Shown here: positions 1 to 9,073 of the stretch, piece after piece
How the letters are laid out: each line of letters opens with the position of its first letter
How positions within the stretch are numbered: position 1 is the first letter of the stretch
DNA from: an uncultured Arachnia sp.
GTDB lineage: Bacteria > Actinomycetota > Actinomycetes > Propionibacteriales > Propionibacteriaceae
Length of the DNA: 64,000 bases
Direction: 5' to 3'
Assembly: GCA_934636715.1 (NCBI GenBank)
Contig: CAKUBE010000001.1
Span: 143,760 to 207,759, forward strand
Translations under genes and position numbers: made by a program
The notes under the pieces: model-generated
Databases searched by the model: none
Told to the model about the DNA's origin: nothing
What the model saw: the letters and a program-made list of their open reading frames with translations, nothing else

Positions 1-1210
1 TCGGCGCGACGCCCGCCAGCTCCGCCGCCTCCGAGGAGGACAGGAACGTGCGGTCGCCAGGGGCGATGCTCGTCAGGATCCGGGCGCCGGGCGCGGCCTC
101 GGTGAACGTGGGGCGGATCTTCGCCTGGCGCAACAGCGACTGCACGTCCGCGCGCTGGGACGGCAACTCCAGCGTCACGACGGTGCCCTCGGCGCCGGCG
201 CGCGCCGTGCGGCCCGAGCGGTGCAGATACGCCTTGTGCTCGACCGGCGGGTCGGCGTGCACGACGAGCGCGACGTCGTCGACGTGGATGCCTCGCGCGG
301 CGATGTCGGTGGCCACCAGCGTGCTGACGCGGCCGGAGTGGAACGCGTCGAGGTTGCGGGTGCGGGCGTTCTGGCTGAGGTTGCCGTGCAGGTCGACGGC
401 GGGCACGCCGAGGCTGATCAGCTGCTTGACCAGCTTCTTCGCGCCGTGCTTCGTGCGGGTGAACACGATGGTGTTGCCCGGCGCGGCGGCCAGCTCGGCC
501 ACCACTTGCGTGCGGCTGTCGACGCCGATGCGCAGCACGTGGTGCGACATGGTGCCGACGGGGGAGAGCGCCGAGTCGGCCTCGTGCGTCACCGGGTTGG
601 TGAGGAACTGACCCACCAGCGTCGAGACGCCCGCGTCGAGGGTGGCGGAGAACAGCATCCGCTGGCCCCGCTTAGGAGTGGCCTGCAGGATGCGGCGGAC
701 GCTGGGGAGGAAGCCCATGTCGGCCATGTGGTCGGCCTCGTCGATGACGGTGATCTCGACGGCGCCGAGGTCGGCGAGGTTCTGCTCCATGAGGTCGAGC
801 AGGCGGCCGGGGCACGCGATGAGGACGTCGACGCCCTTGGCGAGAGCCTTCGCCTGCGGGGTCTGGCCGACGCCGCCGAACACGACGGTGGAGGTCAGCT
901 TCGCGGGGCCCTCGAGCGTGCCGAGGGACTCGTGGATCTGGGTGGCCAGCTCGCGTGTCGGGGCGAGGATGAGCGAGCGCGCGCGCTTCGGCTGGCGGCG
1001 GGTGGTGCTCTGCGTCAGCCGGGTGACCAGCGGCAGCAGGAAGGCGAAGGTCTTGCCGGAACCGGTGCGGCCGCGGCCGAGGACGTCGCGTCCGGCCAGC
1101 GAGTCGGGAAGGGTGGCGGCCTGGATGGGAGTAGGGGTGGTGATGCCCCGCTGCTCAAGCGCGGCGACGAGGGTCGCGGGCACGCCGAGGCGGGCGAAAT
1201 CGTTGGTCAA
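1..1210 (-). CDS. DEAD-box ATP-dependent RNA helicase (N-terminal part, runs off window)
   Basis: This is the N-terminal ~400 residues of a DEAD-box RNA helicase; the 3' end lies beyond position 1. Reading the minus strand from a TTG at 1210 gives MTNDFARLGVP, then a Q-motif (TPTPIQ), Walker A (GRTGSGKT), APTRELATQI, ACPGRLLD and a VIDEAD box. An AGGA stretch lies about six bases upstream of the TTG, which supports this start. Proteins of this kind remodel RNA duplexes during ribosome assembly, translation or decay. The specific subfamily (RhlE, DeaD or another) cannot be settled without the C-terminus. No ATG lies nearby in frame. Confidence 0.9.
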   Translation of the reverse strand, partial: MTNDFARLGVPATLVAALEQRGITTPTPIQAATLPDSLAGRDVLGRGRTGSGKTFAFLLPLVTRLTQSTTRRQPKRARSLILAPTRELATQIHESLGTLEGPAKLTSTVVFGGVGQTPQAKALAKGVDVLIACPGRLLDLMEQNLADLGAVEITVIDEADHMADMGFLPSVRRILQATPKRGQRMLFSATLDAGVSTLVGQFLTNPVTHEADSALSPVGTMSHHVLRIGVDSRTQVVAELAAAPGNTIVFTRTKHGAKKLVKQLISLGVPAVDLHGNLSQNARTRNLDAFHSGRVSTLVATDIAARGIHVDDVALVVHADPPVEHKAYLHRSGRTARAGAEGTVVTLELPSQRADVQSLLRQAKIRPTFTEAAPGARILTSIAPGDRTFLSSSEAAELAGVAP

Positions 1211-1363
1211 GAGAAATCCTGTCGAAAGACGAACTCGCCTACTCTACTCCGCCGCGCCCGGAATCCCCATTCGTCGGGTCGGCGACCCACTGCCACGTGT
1301 CGAACTTCCGGCCCGCGATACTAGTGCCGCGTGTCAGTGCCGCGTGCCGGAGCCCGTGAAAGG

Positions 1364-2578
1364 ATGGCGGTCGTGCTCACTGCCCGTTACTCGGCCCTCC
1401 AATCGACGTACTGGGGAACGGTCTGCCTGATCGTGAACTTCGCCAGCATCTACCTGCTGGCGCACGGCCTGAGCAACGCCGAGATCGGCGTGATGATGGC
1501 CGTTGCGAGCGCGGTGGCGACGGTGGTGCAGCCCATTCTCGCGGGCGTCGTCGACCGGTCGAAGGTGCCCCTGCGGCTGTGGCTGGCGATGGGCGGCGTC
1601 GCCTTCATCGTCCTCGCGGCGGCGCTCTTTCCCCTGAGCGGCGGCTTCCTGGTCGCGGTCCTGTACGGCCTGCTCGTGGCGTTGACCCTCGTCCTCCAGC
1701 CGATCGTCAACTCCGTCGGCATGGCCGCGCTCGCGCTCGGCTACCGCGTGAACTTCGGCGTCGCCCGCGCCTCCGGTTCCCTCGCCTTCGCCCTGCTTTC
1801 CCTCGGAGTCGGCGCGCTGGTCGCCGCGACGTCGGAGAAGTCCCTGCTCCTCATGCTGATCGTGGCCAGCGCGCTGTTCATCCTCGCAGCCGTGACCTTC
1901 GTGCTGAGGAGCCCGGCGGCTCCTGCCGACGGAGGAGCGGTGCCCGGAGCGGGGGCTGACGACGCCGTCGGCTCCGGATCCGACGGCGTCGCCGTCGCGC
2001 CGCTCACCGAGCCCGCCGCGCTCACGCGTCGCGCGTGGGTACTGTTCGTGCTCCTGCTGATCGGGGTGACCCTGGGGATCACCGGACACATGGTGATCAA
2101 CACGTTCCTGTTCCAGATCACCGGGTTCCACGGCGGCGACGCCGCGGCCATGGGCCTCGTGCTGATGATCGCGGCGATGTCCGAGCTCCCCACCATGGTC
2201 GCCTTCACGCGGCTGGTCGCCCGCTGGTCGCCCGGCACGCTGCTCGTGGTTGCCGGCATCGGGTTCGCGGTGAAGAACGTCGTCACGTACCTCGCCCCCA
2301 ACCTGACCGCGCTCTACCTCTCGCAACTCCTCCAGATGGTCGCGTTCGGGCTGGCCATCCCGGCGTCCGTGTACTACGTCAACCGGCTGTTCCCGTCGAC
2401 GCTCCGCGTCCGCGGCCAGTCGTACATGACGATGACCTTCTCGGCGGGCAACGTCCTCGGCGCCCTGATGGGTGGCGTGGTGCTCGACGCCGCGGGCGTC
2501 CCCATGCTCCTGCTCGTGGCCTCCGCCGTCGCGACGGCGGGCGCCGTCCTGGTTTGGTTGGGAGCCGACCGAAGCTAG
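1364..2578 (+). CDS. MFS transporter
   Basis: An integral membrane transporter of about 404 residues with roughly twelve hydrophobic segments, matching the major facilitator fold. A central hydrophilic Gly/Ala/Asp-rich loop (about residues 185-225) separates the two six-helix halves. The reading frame opens at GTG 1331, but conserved-looking sequence begins at ATG 1364 (MAVVLTARYS); GTG 1373 with an AAAGG nine bases upstream is also possible. The start YSALQSTYWG resembles LacY- or nucleoside-permease-like MFS proteins. The substrate is unknown. Its position just ahead of a DeoR-type regulator and a catabolic-looking cluster makes uptake of that cluster's substrate plausible, which is inference. 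Confidence 0.8.
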   Translation: MAVVLTARYSALQSTYWGTVCLIVNFASIYLLAHGLSNAEIGVMMAVASAVATVVQPILAGVVDRSKVPLRLWLAMGGVAFIVLAAALFPLSGGFLVAVLYGLLVALTLVLQPIVNSVGMAALALGYRVNFGVARASGSLAFALLSLGVGALVAATSEKSLLLMLIVASALFILAAVTFVLRSPAAPADGGAVPGAGADDAVGSGSDGVAVAPLTEPAALTRRAWVLFVLLLIGVTLGITGHMVINTFLFQITGFHGGDAAAMGLVLMIAAMSELPTMVAFTRLVARWSPGTLLVVAGIGFAVKNVVTYLAPNLTALYLSQLLQMVAFGLAIPASVYYVNRLFPSTLRVRGQSYMTMTFSAGNVLGALMGGVVLDAAGVPMLLLVASAVATAGAVLVWLGADRS

Positions 2579-2627
2579 AGCCGCCCGACTCGACCTAGCG
2601 TGCATAGGCCTGAAGCGCTGAGCCCCT

Positions 2628-2639
2628 ACTTTCGAAAGT
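2628..2639. promoter_or_regulatory. Perfect 12-bp palindrome, candidate DeoR-family operator
   Basis: ACTTTCGAAAGT is a perfect palindrome 70 bp upstream of the DeoR-type regulator start. A further CGAAAG-containing stretch and two GCTAACG copies (2652-2658 and 2685-2691) lie between it and the gene. DeoR/GlpR proteins commonly bind TTTCG/CGAAA-type sites and autoregulate, so this is a natural candidate operator. Binding is inferred. Confidence 0.45.
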
Positions 2640-2708
2640 CGGAACCGCCGTGCTAACGTAAGTCCAACGAAAGCTCTTCGATGGGCTAACGAAGGTAGGT
2701 AACGGACC

Positions 2709-3461
2709 ATGACGGTCGAACGCTTGGAGCGGGAGAACGAGATCATGGCGCGCCTCAGCGACGACGGCACGCTCACGGTCTCCGCCCTCGCCACTGACTT
2801 CGGGGTCTCCGAGGTCACCATCCGCGGCGATCTCCGCGCGCTCGAGCAGCAGGGGATGCTGGTGCGCACGCGCGGCGGGGCGCGCCCGGCCACGCTCAAG
2901 ACCATCCTCCAGCGCGAGAAGCTTAACGTCGACGCGAAGGCGCGCATCGCTCAGGCCGCGGCGGCCATGGTCCGCGACGACGACAACGTCATGGTCGAGG
3001 CCGGCACCACCACCGCGATGATCGTGAAGTACCTCTCCGGACGCGCAGGCGTCCAGCTGGTCACCAACAACGCGCTCGCGTTCGCCAACGCCCGCGCGCT
3101 GCCGATGTTGACCGTCATCCTGACCGGGGGAGTGTTCCGGCGCGAGTCCGAGTCGTTCGTCGGCCCGACGGCGGAGCGCGCCATCGCGTCGTTCAATACC
3201 CGCATCGCGTTCCTCGGCACCGACGGGTTCTCGCCCGAACGCGGGCTGACAACCCGTTTCGTCGAGGGCGGGCAGGTCGCTGCGCAGATGCGCGACCGCG
3301 CCGAGGAGACCTGGCTCGTCGTCGACTCCTCGAAGTACGGCCAAGCCGGTTTTGTCAGTTTTCTGCCGCTCGGCGGGGTCACCGGGGTCATCACCGACTC
3401 CGGCCTTCCGCCGGAGGCAGCCGAAGCAATCCAAGAGCACACGCAGCTGCGCGTCGTCTAG
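2709..3461 (+). CDS. DeoR/GlpR-family transcriptional regulator
   Basis: A 250-residue protein with the DeoR family layout. The N-terminal winged helix-turn-helix covers about residues 5-60 (TVSALATDFGVSEVTIRGDL, then a TRGGA turn). The C-terminal effector domain follows, with the TTTAMIVKYL segment and a GTDGFSPERGLTT stretch typical of sugar-phosphate-binding DeoRC domains. Family members usually repress sugar or polyol catabolic genes and respond to a phosphorylated intermediate. The gene lies 45 bp upstream of the E2-E3-E1 genes in the same orientation and probably controls them and possibly the PHP-SDR pair. A palindromic site about 70 bp upstream suggests autoregulation. The natural effector cannot be named from sequence. 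Confidence 0.88.
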   Translation: MTVERLERENEIMARLSDDGTLTVSALATDFGVSEVTIRGDLRALEQQGMLVRTRGGARPATLKTILQREKLNVDAKARIAQAAAAMVRDDDNVMVEAGTTTAMIVKYLSGRAGVQLVTNNALAFANARALPMLTVILTGGVFRRESESFVGPTAERAIASFNTRIAFLGTDGFSPERGLTTRFVEGGQVAAQMRDRAEETWLVVDSSKYGQAGFVSFLPLGGVTGVITDSGLPPEAAEAIQEHTQLRVV

Positions 3462-3506
3462 CGCGCGGTTCGTTGTGCACCGAATAGGGAAAGAGAACAA
3501 GGAAGT

Positions 3507-4937
3507 ATGGCAACAGTCGTAGTCATGCCGCAGTTGGGCAACTCGGTCGAGTCGTGCCTGATCGTCTCGTGGCAGGTGGGTGTGGGCGACGAGATCGCCG
3601 AGAACGCCATCGTGTGCGAGGTCGAGACGGACAAGGCGACCATGGAGGTCCCGGCCACCGCCGGCGGCACCGTGCTCGCGCTGCTCTGGGACGAGGGCGA
3701 CGACGTCCCCGTCAAAGAGCCGCTGCTCGTGCTGGGCGTCGCGGGCGAGGACCCGACGGCGGCGCTCGACGCCGCCGGCTGGCAGGGCAAGGAGGGCGAG
3801 TCCGTCGAGGCTGTCGGCGCGACGGTGGAGTCCGATAGCGCGGACGATTCCGAGCCTTTCGACGCGGACGGGGCGCTTCGCGCGCGCCCGGCGGGGGAAC
3901 CGGTCGCGGCCACCGGCTCCAGCCCGCGGGCCCGCGGGCTCGCCACCGCCAACTCCCTCGACATCGCGGAGGTCGCGGAGGGCTCCGGCCCCGGCGGCCG
4001 CGTGATCGAGCGCGACGTCCAGGCCGCGCTCGCCGACGCCACCCGCGGCGCGGCCCGCGCCGGTGCGCACGGCACGGGCGCGCAGGGCACCGGCCTCGGT
4101 GGTCGCGTGACGACGGCGGACCTTAGTGGTTTCGACTCGACGGGGAGCTTCGCACCCGCGTCGGCTCAACCAGCGGGGGGTGCGTCGGCTCAAGGGGCGG
4201 TGGGCGGTTCCGTTGCGGCGTCGTCGAGGGAGTACCCCGGGGCGAGCACTGCGGCGCCGCTCAAGGGCATCCGCAAGACCATCGCGGACCGCATGATGTA
4301 CTCGCTGGCCAGCTCGGCGCAGCTGACCTACACCACGACGGCGAACGCCGCGGGCCTGCTCGCCCTGCGCAAGCGGTTGAAGGGTGCGCCCGAGGAGCTG
4401 GGCCTGAACGCCGTCACCATCGGCGACCTCGTCGGATACGCCGCCGTCAAGGCCGCAGCCAAGCACACCAGCCACAACGCGCACCTCGCCGACGGCGTGC
4501 TCACCACCTTCGAGCAGGTCCACATGGGCTTCGCGTGCGACACCCCCCGCGGCCTCCTCGTCCCGACGGTGCGCCACGCCTCCGAGATGGGGCTGCGCGA
4601 GTTCTCCGCGGCGTCGAAGGAACTGGCGCAGCAGGCCATCGCCGGCAACATCAACCCGGATCTGCTGTCCGGCGCGACCTTCACCGTGTCCAACCTCGGC
4701 GGCCTCGGCATCGAGTCGTTCACGCCGCTGCTGAACGTGCCGCAGGTGGCCATCCTCGGCGTCGACGCCATCTTCCCTCGCGCCAAGGTCAACGCCGACG
4801 GCTCGTTCGGCGTCGAGCAGCGCATCGGCTTCTCGCTGACCGCCGACCACCGCGTGATCGACGGCGCGGACGCGGCGCGCTACCTGCAAGACCTCGTCGC
4901 GTACGTCGAGAACATCGACGTGACGGTGCTGGGGTGA
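3507..4937 (+). CDS. Dihydrolipoamide acyltransferase (E2) of a 2-oxoacid dehydrogenase-type complex
   Basis: A 476-residue E2 component. The lipoyl domain spans about residues 1-80 with the lipoylated lysine in ETDKA (K43). The peripheral subunit-binding domain is at about 139-176 (LATANSLDIAEVAEGSGPGG). The acyltransferase domain covers about 249-476 with catalytic DHRVIDG (H448, D452). E2 passes acyl groups from E1 to CoA. The linkers on both sides of the subunit-binding domain contain stretches (about residues 117-133 and 207-232) encoded by REP-like repeat sequence, an unusual in-frame insertion. An AAGGA lies just upstream of the ATG. The stop overlaps the first possible start of the next gene. 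Acyl specificity (pyruvate, branched-chain or other) is not determined. Confidence 0.9.
   Translation: MATVVVMPQLGNSVESCLIVSWQVGVGDEIAENAIVCEVETDKATMEVPATAGGTVLALLWDEGDDVPVKEPLLVLGVAGEDPTAALDAAGWQGKEGESVEAVGATVESDSADDSEPFDADGALRARPAGEPVAATGSSPRARGLATANSLDIAEVAEGSGPGGRVIERDVQAALADATRGAARAGAHGTGAQGTGLGGRVTTADLSGFDSTGSFAPASAQPAGGASAQGAVGGSVAASSREYPGASTAAPLKGIRKTIADRMMYSLASSAQLTYTTTANAAGLLALRKRLKGAPEELGLNAVTIGDLVGYAAVKAAAKHTSHNAHLADGVLTTFEQVHMGFACDTPRGLLVPTVRHASEMGLREFSAASKELAQQAIAGNINPDLLSGATFTVSNLGGLGIESFTPLLNVPQVAILGVDAIFPRAKVNADGSFGVEQRIGFSLTADHRVIDGADAARYLQDLVAYVENIDVTVLG
3855..3903 (+). repeat. REP-like element inside the E2 coding sequence (CCTTTCGACGCGGACG subtype)
   Basis: A ~49-bp stretch starting CCTTTCGACGCGGACG closely matches the stretch at 5714-5762 in the E3 gene, including the following GGCGCTTCGCG. 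It lies in frame in the linker between the lipoyl and subunit-binding domains. The 3' end is diverged (GGCGGGGGAACCGG rather than GGCTCAAGGAGCGG). Confidence 0.55.
4127..4200 (+). repeat. REP-like element inside the E2 coding sequence (GGTTTCGAC...GGCTCAACCAGCGG subtype)
   Basis: Positions 4127-4176 start with GGTTTCGAC and end with CGGCTCAACCAGCGG, the same ends as the intergenic elements near 8900, 20570 and 55800. A second, partial tail (CGGCTCAAGGGGCGG) follows at 4186-4200, as the intergenic copies also carry a duplicated tail. It is translated as part of the linker before the E2 catalytic domain. Confidence 0.7.
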
Positions 4938-4942
4938 CCGCG

Positions 4943-6382
4943 GTGGCAGACTTCGACGTCATCGTCCTGGGCGGCGGCCCCGGCGGCTACATCGCCGCCG
5001 AGCGCCTCGGCCACGCCAAGAAGAAGGTCCTCCTCGTCGAGGCCGACTCGCTGGGCGGCACCTGCCTGAACGTCGGGTGCATCCCGACGAAGGCGCTGCT
5101 CAACGCGGCGAAGACCTACGAGCACGCCGTCCACGGCGCCCGGTTCGGGGTCAACGCGACCGCGGAGATCGACTGGGCCGCCATGCAGAAGTGGAAGGAC
5201 CAGACGGTCGCCGCGCTCGTCGGCGGCGTCGGCGCGGCCGAGAAGAAGGCGGGCGTCACCGTCGTCACCGGCTACGGCACCTTCGACGGGCCTGGGCGCG
5301 TCTCGGTGGTTTCGACGCGACCTGGCGACTCCGTCGCAGGGCCGGCTCAACCAGCGGTTGTGTACACCGCCGACCACGTCATTCTCGCCACGGGCTCCGT
5401 CCCGGTCATGCCGCCGATCCCGGGCGCGAAGGACAACCCGCGCGTCATCGACTCGACCGGCATGCTGTCGGTTCCCGAGGTGCCGAGGCGGCTCGCGGTC
5501 ATCGGCGGCGGCGTGATCGGCCTGGAGTTCGCCAGCCTGTTCGCCATGCTGGGGTCCGAGGTCACCGTCGTCGAGGCGATGCCAGAGGTGGCGCCGTTCA
5601 TGGACGACGATCTCGCCGCCCAGCTGCGCAAGGGACTCGACGGCGTGACGTTCCACCTGTCCAGCCGCGTGACGGAGATCGACGGGGGGACGGTCCACTT
5701 CGAGGCCGTCACACCTTTCGACGCGGACGCGGCGCTTCGCGTGCGCCTGGCTCAAGGAGCGGGATCGGTCGAGGCTGACGTGATTCTGATGGCCGTCGGG
5801 CGCCGCCCCGCCGTGCAGGACTGGCAGGCCACCGGCCTCGAGTACTCCGGCAAGGGCGTCGTCGTCGACGACCGCATGCGCACGAACCTGCCGAACGTGT
5901 GGGCCGTCGGCGACGTCACGGGCCGGTCCCTGCTGGCGCACGCCGCCTACCGCATGGGCGAGATCGCCGTCGCGAACATCCTCGACCCCGAGGCGCACCG
6001 CCGCGGCGAGGTGATGCGCTGGAACGCCATCCCGTGGGCCATCTACACCAACCCCGAGGCCGCGGGGATCGGCTACACCGAGGCGGCGGCCAAGGCCGCG
6101 GGCCTCAACGCCACCTCGGTCACCGTCCCCGGATACATGTCCGGCCGTTTCGTCGCCGAGCAGGGCCTGAAGGCCCCGGGCTCCGCGAAGCTCGTCTACG
6201 ACGCCGACACCCTGCGCGTGCTCGGCATCCACGTCCTCGGCGCGTACGCGTCCGAGATGATCTGGGGCGCCTCGGTCGTCCTCGAAACCGAACTCAGCGT
6301 GACCGATCTCCGCCAGATCGTGTTCCCGCATCCCACCGTCAGCGAACTCATCCGAGAGGCGGCCTGGGCCGCCAAGGCCTGA
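4943..6382 (+). CDS. lpdA: Dihydrolipoyl dehydrogenase (E3)
   Basis: A 479-residue FAD-dependent disulfide reductase that reoxidises the E2 lipoyl group using NAD+. It starts with the FAD dinucleotide motif VIVLGGGPGGY and carries the redox-active disulfide GGTCLNVGC (C41, C46). The NAD-binding motif is VIGGGVIGLEFASL, then GDVTG for FAD, and the C-terminal His-Glu pair is in FPHPTVSE. GTG 4943 is chosen because GGGG lies eight bases upstream; GTG 4934, overlapping the E2 stop, is the alternative. Two segments, about residues 122-139 and 258-274, are encoded by REP-like repeats and interrupt otherwise typical sequence. The gene sits between E2 and E1 of one complex. Confidence 0.93.
   Translation: MADFDVIVLGGGPGGYIAAERLGHAKKKVLLVEADSLGGTCLNVGCIPTKALLNAAKTYEHAVHGARFGVNATAEIDWAAMQKWKDQTVAALVGGVGAAEKKAGVTVVTGYGTFDGPGRVSVVSTRPGDSVAGPAQPAVVYTADHVILATGSVPVMPPIPGAKDNPRVIDSTGMLSVPEVPRRLAVIGGGVIGLEFASLFAMLGSEVTVVEAMPEVAPFMDDDLAAQLRKGLDGVTFHLSSRVTEIDGGTVHFEAVTPFDADAALRVRLAQGAGSVEADVILMAVGRRPAVQDWQATGLEYSGKGVVVDDRMRTNLPNVWAVGDVTGRSLLAHAAYRMGEIAVANILDPEAHRRGEVMRWNAIPWAIYTNPEAAGIGYTEAAAKAAGLNATSVTVPGYMSGRFVAEQGLKAPGSAKLVYDADTLRVLGIHVLGAYASEMIWGASVVLETELSVTDLRQIVFPHPTVSELIREAAWAAKA
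5307..5357 (+). repeat. REP-like element inside the E3 coding sequence
   Basis: This stretch begins GTGGTTTCGACGCGACC and ends GCCGGCTCAACCAGCGG, the same ends as the intergenic REP-like copies. It adds about 17 residues, including the AQPA tetrapeptide also encoded by the E2 copy, between GPGRVSVV and VVYTADHVILATGS. Confidence 0.72.
5714..5762 (+). repeat. REP-like element inside the E3 coding sequence (second copy)
   Basis: CCTTTCGACGCGGACG, then GGCGCTTCGCG and a GGCTCAAGGAGCGG tail, nearly matches the 3855-3903 stretch in E2. It encodes about 16 residues between HFEAV and VEADVILMAVGRRP, a position where related E3 enzymes run on directly. Confidence 0.65.
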
Positions 6383-6406
6383 GCCTAGAAGGAGATCGAA
6401 AAACTC

Positions 6407-8866
6407 ATGCCACGCAACCTGATCGTCGACCCGAGCAACGTCCGTTCCCGGTCCGTCATCACCGCCCCCGAGGTCCCCGTCAACGCCTACCAGGCGAACT
6501 TCGAGGCCGAACTCGCCACCTACGGCAAGGACGGCCTCGTCGACATCCTCCACGACATGATCGCGGTCCGGCAGTTCGAGACGATGCTGAACTCGATCAA
6601 GACCACGGGCGCCTGGAACGGCGTCGAGTACAACCACCGCGGCCCCGCGCACCTGTCGATCGGGCAGGAGTCGGCCGTCGTCGGCCAGGCCTCGCAGCTC
6701 GACCCCTCGGACTTCCTGTTCGGCTCGCACCGCAGCCACGGCGAGATCCTCGCCAAGTGCTACTCGGCGGCCCGCAAGCTCGACCCGGCCGAGCTCGAGA
6801 ACATCATGAAGACCTTCCTCGACGGCGAGACCCTCGGGTTCGCCGAGCAGGTCGGCCACGACTCGCTGCTCGACCTGGCCGAGAACTTCATCCTCTACGG
6901 CACCGTCGCGGAGACGTTCGCGCGCAAGGCCGGCTTCAACCGCGGCCTCGGCGGCTCCATGCACGCCTTCTTCGCGCCCTTCGGCTCGATGCCGAACAAC
7001 GCCATCGTGGGCGGCTCCGCCGACATCGCGCTGGGCTCGGCGCTGTTCAAGCGGATCAACCGCCAGGACGGCATCGTGATCGCCAACATCGGCGACGCGT
7101 CCATGGGCTGCGGCCCCGTCTGGGAGGCGATGTCGTTCGCGGCCATGGATCAGTTCCGCAGCCTGTGGAACGACGGCGTGAGCGGCAACCCGCCGATCTG
7201 GTTCAACTTCTTCAACAACTTCTACGGCATGGGCGGCCAGACCTCCGGCGAGACCATGGGCTACGACATCCTCGCCCGCGTCGGCCTCGGCGTGAACCCC
7301 GAGGGCATGCACACGGAGCGCGTCGACGGACTGAACCCGCTCGCGGTGGCCGACGCCGTGCGCCGCAAGCGCGAGATCCTCGCCGACGGCCGTGGCCCGG
7401 TCCTGACCGACACCATCACCTACCGCTTCTCCGGCCACTCGCCGTCGGACGCGTCGTCGTACCGCTCGCGCGACGAGGTCGAGCTGTGGGAGCAGCACGA
7501 CGGCCTCAAGAACTACGCCGCGTACCTCGTCGAGAACGGCGTCCTCAGCCAGGGCGAGGTCGACGACATCCAGGCGACGTTCGACGAGCGTCTCACCAAG
7601 ATCATCGCGATCGCCACGAAGGACGAGGAGTCGTCGCCGCGCGTCGGCATGGACTTCATCGAGTCGGTGACGTACTCCAACGGCAACGTGGAGGCCCTCC
7701 TCGACGTCGAGCCGGAGCTGAAGCAGCCGCTGGAGGAGAACGCCCGCGTCAAGTCCCTGAAGGCCAAGGCCCGCTACGGCTTCGACGGTTCAGGCAAGGC
7801 CGTCTCCAAGGCCAAGGCCTACTCCTACCGCGACGCCATCTTCGAGGCCGTCGCACACCGCTTCGCGACCGACCCGACGCTGGCCGCGTGGGGCGAGGAG
7901 AACCGCGACTGGGGCGGCGCGTTCGCCGTCTACCGCGGCCTGACCGAGCTCCTGCCGTACCACCGCCTGTTCAACTCTCCCATCTCCGAGGCCGCCATCA
8001 TCGGCGCCGGCGTCGGCTACGCGCTCTCGGGCGGCCGCGCCATCGTCGAGCTGATGTACTGCGACTTCCTCGGCCGCGCGGGCGACGAGATCTTCAACCA
8101 GGCCGCCAAGTGGCAGGCCATGTCGGCGGGCCTGCTGCAGATGCCGCTCGTCATGCGCATCTCGGTCGGCTCCAAGTACGGCGCGCAGCACTCGCAGGAC
8201 TGGTCGGCGCTCGTCGGCCACATGCCCGGCCTCAAGGTCTACTACCCGGCCACCCCGTACGACGCGAAGGGCATGATGAACCTCGCGCTGCGCGGCACGG
8301 ACCCGGTGGTCTACTTCGAGTCGCAGCTGCTGTACGACGTGTCGGAGCAGTTCGAGACCGACGGCGTGCCGGAGGGCTACTACGAGGTCCCGGAGGGCGA
8401 GCCGGTCGTCCGCCGCGAGGGCACCGACCTGACCATCGCGGTCATCGGCCCCATGCTCTACCGCGCCGTCGAGGCCGCCGACCTGCTGCAGGAGAAGTAC
8501 GGCATCTCCGCGGAGGTCATCGATCTGCGCTTCATCGCGCCGCTGAACCTCGACCCGGTCGTCGAGTCGGTCAAGAAGACCGGGCGCCTGGTGCTGACCT
8601 CCGATGCGGTCGACCGCGGCTCGTTCCTGCATACCATCGCCTCGCAGGTCCAGACCTTGGCCTTCGACTACCTCGACGCCCCGGTCACCGTCGTCGGCTC
8701 GCGCAACGCGATCACCCCGGCGGCCGAGCTGGAGAAGATCTTCTTCCCGCAGCCCGAGTGGCTGCTGGACGCGATTCACGAGCGCGTGCTGCCCCTGCCG
8801 GGCCACGTGCCCAGCTCGAACCAGACCGACGCCGAGCTCGCCCGCCGCTCCCGCTTGGGCCTGTAG
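6407..8866 (+). CDS. Thiamine-dependent 2-oxoacid dehydrogenase-like E1, fused alpha and beta subunits
   Basis: An 819-residue protein with the alpha-type E1 half first (about residues 45-430; [21 protein letters not shown]-region [12 protein letters not shown] ... FFNNFYG). The beta-type half follows (about 470-800; [37 protein letters not shown]). E1 decarboxylates a 2-oxo acid, or cleaves acetoin in related enzymes, and acylates E2. Usually the two halves are separate genes; here they are one chain, as in some 2-oxoisovalerate-type E1 proteins. The TPP motif reads GDA rather than GDG and the spacing to NN is long. A strong AAGGAGA precedes the ATG. The substrate is unknown, and the neighbouring PHP and SDR genes argue against a routine pyruvate dehydrogenase. 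Confidence 0.85.
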   Translation: MPRNLIVDPSNVRSRSVITAPEVPVNAYQANFEAELATYGKDGLVDILHDMIAVRQFETMLNSIKTTGAWNGVEYNHRGPAHLSIGQESAVVGQASQLDPSDFLFGSHRSHGEILAKCYSAARKLDPAELENIMKTFLDGETLGFAEQVGHDSLLDLAENFILYGTVAETFARKAGFNRGLGGSMHAFFAPFGSMPNNAIVGGSADIALGSALFKRINRQDGIVIANIGDASMGCGPVWEAMSFAAMDQFRSLWNDGVSGNPPIWFNFFNNFYGMGGQTSGETMGYDILARVGLGVNPEGMHTERVDGLNPLAVADAVRRKREILADGRGPVLTDTITYRFSGHSPSDASSYRSRDEVELWEQHDGLKNYAAYLVENGVLSQGEVDDIQATFDERLTKIIAIATKDEESSPRVGMDFIESVTYSNGNVEALLDVEPELKQPLEENARVKSLKAKARYGFDGSGKAVSKAKAYSYRDAIFEAVAHRFATDPTLAAWGEENRDWGGAFAVYRGLTELLPYHRLFNSPISEAAIIGAGVGYALSGGRAIVELMYCDFLGRAGDEIFNQAAKWQAMSAGLLQMPLVMRISVGSKYGAQHSQDWSALVGHMPGLKVYYPATPYDAKGMMNLALRGTDPVVYFESQLLYDVSEQFETDGVPEGYYEVPEGEPVVRREGTDLTIAVIGPMLYRAVEAADLLQEKYGISAEVIDLRFIAPLNLDPVVESVKKTGRLVLTSDAVDRGSFLHTIASQVQTLAFDYLDAPVTVVGSRNAITPAAELEKIFFPQPEWLLDAIHERVLPLPGHVPSSNQTDAELARRSRLGL

Positions 8867-8870
8867 CCAC

Positions 8871-8960
8871 CCGCTGGTTGAGCCGGCGGAAACAACCGCT
8901 GGTTGAGCCGCCGCGTGAGCGCTAGCGAACCGGCGTGTCGAAACCAATAGACCCGACCCA
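8871..8960 (-). repeat. Intergenic REP-like element with duplicated tail
   Basis: The minus strand reads ATTGGTTTCGACACGCC to GGCTCAACCAGCGG, followed by a second GGCTCAACCAGCGG. It is preceded by TGGGTCGGGTCTATTGGT, which also flanks the copy at 20526. It lies between E1 and the 72-bp palindrome. Confidence 0.75.
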
Positions 8961-8971
8961 CGGACCCGACC

Positions 8972-9043
8972 GTGCACAAATCTCTCTATGTGTCGATGAG
9001 TGCGTATATAGGCCCTCCTTCACGTATACAGAGATTTGTGCAC
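8972..9043. repeat. 72-bp palindromic repeat, copy 1
   Basis: Starts GTGCACAAATCTCT and ends AGAGATTTGTGCAC, with TATATA near its centre. The outer 14 bp pair perfectly and the inner arm is partly decayed. Three further copies of exactly 72 bp lie at 27143, 37606 and 60293. It separates E1 from the PHP gene. Confidence 0.85.
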
Positions 9044-9073
9044 GGCCCTCGGGAGAACTAGCTAGGAGAAGCG

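Noticed and set aside
4880..7498. 872-residue open frame on the minus strand
   Set aside because: It is antisense to lpdA and E1 and is rich in Arg, Asp, Val and Gly, as GC-driven shadow frames are; the plus strand holds clear enzymes.
5899..8925. 1008-residue open frame on the plus strand
   Set aside because: Out of frame over E3 and E1, Arg-rich, no motifs.
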